In this document: positions 30,987-35,098 of the stretch, one piece after another
Layout: each line of letters opens with the position of its first letter
How positions within the stretch are numbered: position 1 is the first letter of the stretch
Notes under the pieces: model-generated
Databases searched by the model: none
Told to the model about the DNA's origin: nothing
The model's input: only the letters and a program-made list of their open reading frames with translations
IMG/VR virus record: IMGVR_UViG_3300033148_000899
Coordinates: 1 to 35,098 of that record
DNA from: a virus
Reading direction: 5' to 3' (one strand)
Length of the DNA stretch: 35,098 bases
Position numbers and translations under genes: made by a program

Positions 30987-31209
30987 TAGTTCTAGGCTCT
31001 CCAGAAATAATCATAGTAAAAGACCTGGCTTTATCGTAATACACCACATCGCCTTTGGCGATCGAATTTACTTCAGTTCCTGGAGCTATTACTTTAGCCT
31101 TGTTATATCTAAACCCTTCCTTGTCCTGAGCAGATAATAAGATGCCACTCTCTGTCTTTATATCTTCTTTGATGGTCTCGACTACTATATATTTATTTAT
31201 TGGCTTCAT
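30952..31209 (-). CDS. groES: GroES-type co-chaperonin, 85 aa
   Basis: Partner ring that caps the GroEL cavity. KPINKYIVVE at residues 2-11 is the typical N-terminal strand. ESGILLSAQDKEGFRY at about 20-35 corresponds to the mobile loop with the Ile-Leu-Leu motif that contacts GroEL. KVIAPGTEV, then GDVVYYDKARSF and the closing QERDVVVVE complete the Cpn10 barrel. At 85 aa it is shorter than bacterial GroES (about 97). The gene is coupled to the 77-aa gene by ATGA and comes after GroEL, so the operon order is GroEL, 77 aa, GroES rather than the usual GroES first. It overlaps the regulator's 3' end on the other strand. Confidence 0.88.
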   Translation of the reverse strand: MKPINKYIVVETIKEDIKTESGILLSAQDKEGFRYNKAKVIAPGTEVNSIAKGDVVYYDKARSFTMIISGEPRTIIQERDVVVVE

Positions 31210-31439
31210 TTTATTCCTAAGTTTACTTTTTCTTTTAAGTGCTTTAAGTCGTTAATCTTTTTTTCCCAAGTCTCCTTTTCATTTTCAGGAAGCTCGTTTC
31301 TATTTAAGATGTCCTCATATCTATCTACGCTCTCATCACAATATTCATTGACCATCTTTATTTCTTTGACATCTAAATAAACCTTAGAGTATATATACTC
31401 CTGCTCATCGCCTGGGTCTGATAATATATAACTACTCAT
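31206..31439 (-). CDS. Unknown acidic protein between GroEL and GroES, 77 aa
   Basis: MSSYILSDPGDEQEYIYSKV at the start, then a charged helical region (DESVDRYEDILNRNELPENE, WEKKINDLKHLKEKVNLGIK). Acidic overall and probably helical, without Cys pairs, signal or membrane segment. It overlaps the GroEL end by 8 bases and the GroES start by four (ATGA), so it is translated with both. No family recognised. A chaperonin-binding adaptor or a client-specific factor would make sense of the location; there is no sequence evidence for either. Confidence 0.7.
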   Translation of the reverse strand: MSSYILSDPGDEQEYIYSKVYLDVKEIKMVNEYCDESVDRYEDILNRNELPENEKETWEKKINDLKHLKEKVNLGIK

Positions 31440-33084
31440 GATCCTCGTATGTTCTTGCTAGTGTAACAATGGCGTTTGTAGACATAATGGTGGTAGCCAC
31501 ACTAACAGCATTTAACAATGCGCTCTTTGTAACCTTCGCTGGATCTATGATGCCACTTTCCATTAAGTCAACCTTTGCTTTGCTGTTGGCGTTAAAACCC
31601 ATAGTGTGCCAATGTGATGAGTCTATGTTTGAAAACATTTCAGCAAGCTCCTCGCCATCGCACCCTGCGTTACGCATGATAGTTTCAAATGGCTTCTTTA
31701 ATGCCCTGCTCAATATACAGCCTGCTGCCCACTCTTCATTGCTTGATGATTTTTTATCGCCCCAATGTGTTATGTTATATAGAGAGTCGAAATTAAATAA
31801 TGCCAATCCTCCCCCTGGAAGTACACCTTCTTCATTTGCTGCACGAACAGCACACACTGCATCTTCAATCCTATCGTACCTTTCCTTTTGCTCTGTGTCT
31901 GTAAAGCCCCCAACAAATATAGCACCCAGGCTACCACCCAATGTTGCAATCCTAGTTGCAATGTGGTCTTTGTCAGCTTTGCTAGTGGCGTTTTTATATT
32001 GAGCATCTAATTCTAAAAGTCGATTAGCAACCTCATCGCTGATGTAATTGCTTTCTTTAGTGAGTATAGTCTCGTTCCTACTTACTACTACCTTCTTTAT
32101 TTTTCCTAAGTCTTCAACAGTAGCTAGGCTTAAGTCATCGCCAGTGCGCTCTGAGAAATAAGTGGCGTTGAAAGAAATAGCCAGGTCTGATAATAATTCC
32201 TGCGACTTCCATCCAAAGCTTGGTGGATCTATAACACACACCCTAACTTTGTTCTTAACAACATTAGCAGCTAAAGTGTTTAACATATTGGGAGAACATG
32301 GCGCAACAATAAGTAACTTGCCCTGCTTTAAAACAATTGGCTTTAACAACTTCTCCAACTCAAAGATATTGTCCAACTGCTTGTCTGAAACAAATAAATA
32401 ACAGTCTTCAAATATACACTGGTCTTTCTCGTGGTTGTTTATAAAGTGACTTGAGCTGTATCCCCTGTCTAACTTTAAGCCATCAATAACATGAGAGTAG
32501 GTCTTCTCTGTGTCAGACTTCTCTACAGTTACAACTCCTGACCTACCAACCTGCCAATAAGCTTCGCCAATTATTTGGCCCAACCCCTTGTCGTTGTTAG
32601 CAGATATAGTAGCAATGTCAACAAGCTTCTTCTTGGTGTTAATCTTAATGGAGTTCTTTTCTAAAAACTCCACGTACTCATTTGCAATACGAACAATCTC
32701 ATTTAATAACACTGTCCTGTTTAATGCGACCTCGCTGTTTTCTAATTCCCATATTATCTCATTGACAATGGCCTCTGCCAATACAATAGATGTAGTCGTT
32801 CCATCACCAGCATCCAATGCAGTCTTTGCTGCAGCTTGCTTGACAACTTTAATCGCTAAGTTTTCAATGGGGTCTAAAAGGTCAATGGACTTCGCAACTG
32901 TTACGCCATCTTTAGTAACAGTGATTCCATGTGTGTGAGATTGAGACTCTATCAACACTGTCTGACCCTGTGGGCCTAATGTCGATTTAACTGCCTTAGA
33001 TAATTTTGATATTCCTGAAATTAGTTTCTTTCTAGCATCTGTGTCAAACGCTAAATTTTTAGGAGAATAGCTTCCTTGATTCAT
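31432..33084 (-). CDS. groEL: Phage chaperonin GroEL, 550 aa
   Basis: Group I chaperonin subunit for folding, probably of virion proteins. Equatorial motifs: STLGPQG (34-40), KDGVTVAK (58-65) and DAGDGTTT (91-98). Intermediate and apical: ISANND (160-165), GVVTVE (183-188). The closing RIEDAVCAVRAANEEGVLPG begins at 405, with GGG ending at 426. ATPase residues matching E. coli Asp52, Asp87 and Asp398 are Asp59, Asp94 and Asp408. The C terminus ends TYEDHE with no Gly-Gly-Met tail. Full length and no broken motif, so probably active. It has its own -7 element 23 bases upstream and leads a GroEL/77-aa/GroES operon. Confidence 0.97.
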   Translation of the reverse strand: MNQGSYSPKNLAFDTDARKKLISGISKLSKAVKSTLGPQGQTVLIESQSHTHGITVTKDGVTVAKSIDLLDPIENLAIKVVKQAAAKTALDAGDGTTTSIVLAEAIVNEIIWELENSEVALNRTVLLNEIVRIANEYVEFLEKNSIKINTKKKLVDIATISANNDKGLGQIIGEAYWQVGRSGVVTVEKSDTEKTYSHVIDGLKLDRGYSSSHFINNHEKDQCIFEDCYLFVSDKQLDNIFELEKLLKPIVLKQGKLLIVAPCSPNMLNTLAANVVKNKVRVCVIDPPSFGWKSQELLSDLAISFNATYFSERTGDDLSLATVEDLGKIKKVVVSRNETILTKESNYISDEVANRLLELDAQYKNATSKADKDHIATRIATLGGSLGAIFVGGFTDTEQKERYDRIEDAVCAVRAANEEGVLPGGGLALFNFDSLYNITHWGDKKSSSNEEWAAGCILSRALKKPFETIMRNAGCDGEELAEMFSNIDSSHWHTMGFNANSKAKVDLMESGIIDPAKVTKSALLNAVSVATTIMSTNAIVTLARTYEDHE

Positions 33085-33107
33085 ACTTGATTAAATTTAA
33101 TTTTAAA

Positions 33108-33115
33108 CAAATATA
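33108..33115 (-). promoter_or_regulatory. -7 promoter element, TATATTTG, chaperonin operon
   Basis: On the minus strand TATATTTG lies 23 bases before the GroEL ATG. Upstream (33131-33172) are two related segments, tgtactaaaaaa, with small inverted arms (GTACTAAAAAAGTAC), which could bind a regulator next to RNA polymerase. No TTTG at the -33 position. Confidence 0.6.
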
Positions 33116-33198
33116 AATAAAAAAATAAAGCGTGTACTAAAAAAACACTACTTGTACTAAAAAAGTACTAAGCATGATGACTTTAAATACTACTATAC

Positions 33199-33226
33199 TC
33201 TTTATATATATCTCTTTATATATATC
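33199..33226. repeat. Two perfect 14-bp tandem repeats, AT-rich
   Basis: TCTTTATATATATC occurs twice head to tail at 33199-33212 and 33213-33226, upstream of the GroEL promoter. AT-rich direct repeats can be easy-melting or factor-binding sites. Nothing else supports a specific role. Confidence 0.6.
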
Positions 33227-33255
33227 TAAAACTTTCTAAAAATTTGGAGAAAAAA

Positions 33256-33347
33256 TCGTCATATCGTCATAGTTGGTAGTTAAGTTGTTGTAAACCAACG
33301 AATTAAGTTATGACGAAATAGAAATAAAATCGTCATGAGTATGACGA
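33256..33347. repeat. TCGTCAT inverted and direct repeats upstream of GroEL operon
   Basis: Three TCGTCAT copies (33256-33262, 33264-33270, 33330-33336) and two reverse copies ATGACGA (33310-33316, 33341-33347). The last two form a perfect 7-bp hairpin with a GAGT loop. TCGTCATA at 33264 and TATGACGA at 33309 could pair around an inner GTTGGT...ACCAAC stem (33272-33277 with 33294-33299). With no reading frame here, the cluster is a good candidate operator or origin element in the roughly 325-base gap between the 67-aa gene and GroEL. Confidence 0.65.
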
Positions 33348-33354
33348 TAATGGA

Positions 33355-33385
33355 AATAAAAAAGGGATGACCAACGCCATCCCTT
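33355..33385 (-). terminator. Intrinsic terminator after the 67-aa gene
   Basis: On the minus strand AAGGGATG pairs with CATCCCTT (8 bp) around an 8-base loop, then TTTTTATTTCC (A-run 33357-33363 on the plus strand). It lies 26 bases after the 67-aa stop and closes that single-gene unit before the repeats. Confidence 0.8.
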
Positions 33386-33410
33386 CACACACACACTAAA
33401 AAGGAAACAA

Positions 33411-33614
33411 TTATAGTTTCTTAAATAAGTCTAAGTTAGCTTTTGCTAATTCATTACCCTCAGCAATCATGCGAACTTTTTCAGCTCTCTTCATTGCCTT
33501 ACGCATCTTAGCAGCTTTTGATATTCCAGAGATAGGTTCTTTAGAATCATTAATCAATCTACCCTTCTCTACTTTGAATCCTAACTCGCTAGGTTTTATA
33601 TTATCTAAATACAT
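33411..33614 (-). CDS. Basic helical protein of unknown function, 67 aa
   Basis: MYLDNIKPSELGFKVEKGRL at the start, then a Lys/Arg/Ala helix (ISKAAKMRKAMKRAEKVRMI) and a short end (ELAKANLDLFKKL). Basic, helical, no Cys, no signal or membrane segment. It is a one-gene unit with a -7 element at 33631 (16 bases upstream) and a terminator 26 bases downstream, and it lies first in the leftward block next to the CTAG region. Such an isolated, promoter-terminator unit at the divergent boundary could be an early regulator or a nucleic-acid-binding protein; function unknown. Confidence 0.7.
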   Translation of the reverse strand: MYLDNIKPSELGFKVEKGRLINDSKEPISGISKAAKMRKAMKRAEKVRMIAEGNELAKANLDLFKKL

Positions 33615-33630
33615 AGTCTTTCTTTTAAAA

Positions 33631-33638
33631 CAAAGATA
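33631..33638 (-). promoter_or_regulatory. -7 promoter element, TATCTTTG, 67-aa gene
   Basis: On the minus strand TATCTTTG lies 16 bases before the 67-aa ATG. This is the leftmost-directed promoter nearest to the CTAG region. No good -33 TTTG. A perfect hairpin (33658-33677) lies just upstream. Confidence 0.7.
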
Positions 33639-33657
33639 ATAAATTTATATCAGATAT

Positions 33658-33677
33658 ATAGAACCTCTGGGTTCTAT
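33658..33677. other. Perfect 8-bp hairpin, operator or processing candidate
   Basis: ATAGAACC pairs with GGTTCTAT around a TCTG loop. It lies 20 bases upstream of the -7 element at 33631, the position of a regulator site or the end of a rightward transcript. No T-run follows on either strand, so it is not a typical terminator. Confidence 0.5.
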
Positions 33678-34320
33678 GGCGAAATACCAGCAAGACCCCC
33701 AAAAAAAAAATCAGATTATAACCTAGCAAAAATGGGTTTTCAACCTAGCGCCTTGGATTTTTTTGGCTTTTTTCCCTAGGGCTACTAGGTTAGATCATTG
33801 GACGTTTAACCTAGCCCTACCCTAGTCTCCATGGTTTACGCAGTCCCCACATAACGCACATATTTCTAGAGACAAGCAACCACGTACATGCGTGGGCTAA
33901 TAAAGAAAAAAAACGTGTGTACTAGATGATGCCATCTAGGGATATTGGCATCAATACTCCTCTTCGACTAGATACGCCAACCTAGTCTATGCCATTCCCT
34001 CTTACCATGTCCAATCTAGTGCCAACCTTCCCTCACTAGATAGGTAAACCTAGACCAATACCTTCCCTTAATCTAGTATTTCTAGGTTACAGACAGAGAG
34101 TCTTTACCTAGCCCCATCTAGCATCTTGATTATAGCAAATATTCCCACTAGATTTAGACCCCTGCTAACCTGCTCTGTGTCAAGCAGTTACAAAGACAAG
34201 CTATTAAAATGCTGATTTTATTCTACTAGATTAGATCCTAGGTATGAGGCGAACATATTAAAATAAAAAAAATGTAAAAAAAATTTACTAGATGTGGAAG
34301 CGTAAAAAATGCGTAGACAA

Positions 34321-34351
34321 TTTGTAAATAACGAAAATGGTTGTATCTTTG
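34321..34351 (+). promoter_or_regulatory. Complete Bacteroidetes promoter, rightward
   Basis: TTTG at 34321-34324, 19 bases, then TATCTTTG at 34344-34351. This is the best promoter in the window, having both -33 and -7 elements. Transcription would start at about 34356-34360 and run through some 570 bases of CTAG-rich leader to the gene at 34925. Confidence 0.8.
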
Positions 34352-34588
34352 GAGTGTCACTCGCTGACATCGTTCTTTTACATGCTGACCTACCTTACAC
34401 TAGATGCGAACGTGCCAATTCCTAGATTGGGTACTAGTTGAAGAGTTCAAGGAACGCTAGATTAGGTAGAGATAATTTCCAAAGGTCAGATATGAATCCG
34501 AAGTACTAGATTACACGCTAGATTAGAAGACTGCCATGATAAGAGCAGTAGCTAACCTAGTGGACTTTCATGGTAACTAGGTTTAGCC

Positions 34589-34604
34589 AACCAAAAAGGA
34601 TAGA
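34589..34604 (+). repeat. 16-bp repeat AACCAAAAAGGATAGA, copy 1
   Basis: Identical copy at 35065-35080. Shorter forms occur at 34784-34794 (AACCAAAAAGG) and 34913-34924 (AACCAAGAAATC). The copy at 35065 ends four bases before the ATG at 35084, and the 34913 form ends at the ATG at 34925, so this looks like a translation-start element. Here it is followed directly by GTG and a 24-codon frame ending in CTAG, of doubtful reality. Confidence 0.55.
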
Positions 34605-34924
34605 GTGAAGGAGGTGCGCCTCTGGAATCTCCTAGATGGGAAGCGTTCAGATACTAGATTAAATCTGAGAACAACCTAGTGAGAGTAGAGAGAATAACCT
34701 AGGAAAAGGATTGAGGGGATGAAAATTCTGAAATCGAAACTAGATTAGCAGACCTAGTAGGTGTAGATAAGGACTAGATGGTAAACCAAAAAGGGTTAAG
34801 CCTACCATAAGTCACTAGAAGTAATCGAACAAACACCGAAACGCATCATGAAGTCTAATCTAGTTCATTAGGTTTGGCAACCTAGTGCTGATGAGATTGC
34901 CAAGAAGATTTAAACCAAGAAATC

Positions 34925-35065
34925 ATGGAAAAGAAATTGAGAAACCTAGTAGAAGCTTTAGAATTAACTAACGAAGAACTACTGAACATAGTTCAGACTA
35001 GAAGTGAGCATTCATTACTTGCTCAGGAGATTCTAGATGAGAGAATGAAATTTGAATTAGTTTAA
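34925..35065 (+). CDS. Small rightward gene, unknown function, 46 aa
   Basis: Reads MEKKLRNLVEALELTNEELL, then NIVQTRSEHSLLAQEILDER and MKFELV. A helical, acidic protein without cysteine or membrane segment; the N-terminal half could be a small helical hairpin. It is preceded by the AACCAAGAAATC form of the start element, with no Shine-Dalgarno, and followed after 18 bases by the next ATG, so it is the first of a rightward operon transcribed from the promoter at 34321. It contains three CTAG sites within coding sequence. No family recognised. Confidence 0.65.
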   Translation: MEKKLRNLVEALELTNEELLNIVQTRSEHSLLAQEILDERMKFELV

Positions 35066-35080
35066 ACCAAAAAGGATAGA
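35065..35080 (+). repeat. 16-bp repeat AACCAAAAAGGATAGA, copy 2
   Basis: Second perfect copy of the element at 34589. It starts in the stop codon of the 46-aa gene and ends four bases before the next ATG, which supports a role in translation initiation or in mRNA handling of the rightward genes. Confidence 0.6.
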
Positions 35081-35083
35081 AAA

Positions 35084-35098
35084 ATGAAGCTAATAAAA
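35084..35098 (+). CDS. Start of next rightward gene, truncated by window
   Basis: ATG at 35084 followed by AAG CTA ATA AAA (MKLIK...), reaching the window end. Called because of the preceding 16-bp element and the 18-base spacing from the 46-aa stop. Too short to judge further. Confidence 0.45.

Larger units (their letters stand above)
33723..35036. repeat. CTAG-dense divergent region, candidate origin or regulatory centre
   Basis: Forty-three CTAG sites in about 1.3 kb, first at 33723-33726 and last at 35033-35036. In a 3-kb capsid stretch (12001-15000) I counted seven. Many sites share a longer context, AACCTAG (such as 33745, 33811, 33982, 34050, 34557, 34676, 34882, 34946) or CTAGAT[TG] (34148, 34226, 34457, 34506, 34518, 34654, 34740). 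The plus strand is C-rich left of about 34.15 kb (33961-34140: C 54, G 23) and G-rich right of about 34.44 kb (34441-34800: G 94, C 51). The centre, 34250-34288, is A/T-rich. No long reading frame until 34925. Candidate roles: origin, methylation-sensitive control site, or array of protein-binding sites. Confidence 0.75.

Noticed and set aside
31469-32938. Plus-strand frames of 177, 79 and 116 aa opposite GroEL
   Set aside because: GroEL is strongly supported on the minus strand; antisense frames opposite GroEL are common artefacts.
33880-33895. CCACG...CGTGG small hairpin with TACATG loop
   Set aside because: Only five base pairs; likely a chance palindrome inside the CTAG region, no context to support it.
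34605-34679. GTG-started 24-codon frame right after the first 16-bp element
   Set aside because: Suggestive position, but it ends at a CTAG stop in a region where such stops are everywhere and has no other support.
33660-34900. tRNA genes, CRISPR array or retron in the CTAG-rich region
   Set aside because: No cloverleaf, no constant-length repeat-spacer pattern and no reverse transcriptase; CTAG spacing is variable.

Overview
The window is part of the genome of a tailed bacteriophage (or a prophage-like copy) that infects a member of the Bacteroidetes. The phage assignment rests on a contiguous set of large terminase, portal, scaffold-like protein, major capsid protein, connector and tail proteins, fibres and lysis genes. 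The host assignment rests on the promoters. Ten sites next to gene starts carry TATCTTTG or TATATTTG, which match the Bacteroidetes -7 consensus TAnnTTTG, and Shine-Dalgarno sequences are weak or absent. Base composition is AT-rich. The very long portal and terminase, the order scaffold, capsid, connectors, giant tail protein, and the EQGRLH-type capsid protein resemble short-tailed crAss-like and Cellulophaga-phage-like viruses. That affinity is recalled, not searched.

Layout. From about 33.6 kb down to base 1, nearly every gene is on the minus strand in tightly packed, often start/stop-overlapping operons. Reading leftward: a 67-aa basic protein with its own promoter and terminator; a GroEL / 77-aa / GroES chaperonin operon; eight very small lysine-rich proteins; small virion-type proteins and an S74-chaperone tail fibre; a lysis cassette (Rz/Rz1-like spanin pair, T7-type amidase, probable holin); a second fibre; three conserved small or medium proteins (one with a GroES-like look); terminase; portal; scaffold; major capsid protein; a probable decoration protein; two connector-type proteins; a 1595-aa tail protein; two tail-associated proteins; and two helical, probably ejected proteins running into a truncated gene at base 1. 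Promoters and strong hairpin terminators divide this block into transcription units. Scaffold plus capsid protein form one unit, and the 111-aa decoration candidate is isolated in another. The only long plus-strand gene in this block (30540-30986) encodes a winged-helix-like regulator, divergent from the small-basic-protein operon across a palindromic promoter.

The right end (33.6-35.1 kb) is different. About 1.3 kb lacks convincing genes and contains 43 copies of CTAG (about 33 per kb, against 7 in a 3-kb stretch of capsid genes). C exceeds G on its left half and G exceeds C on its right half, with an AT-rich centre near 34.25-34.29 kb. A rightward TTTG-N19-TATCTTTG promoter at 34321 leads through a roughly 570-base leader to a 46-aa plus-strand gene and the start of another gene, so a rightward module begins here. 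This CTAG-dense divergent region, possibly a replication origin or regulatory centre, is the most unusual thing in the window. The cluster of tiny basic proteins is the second.
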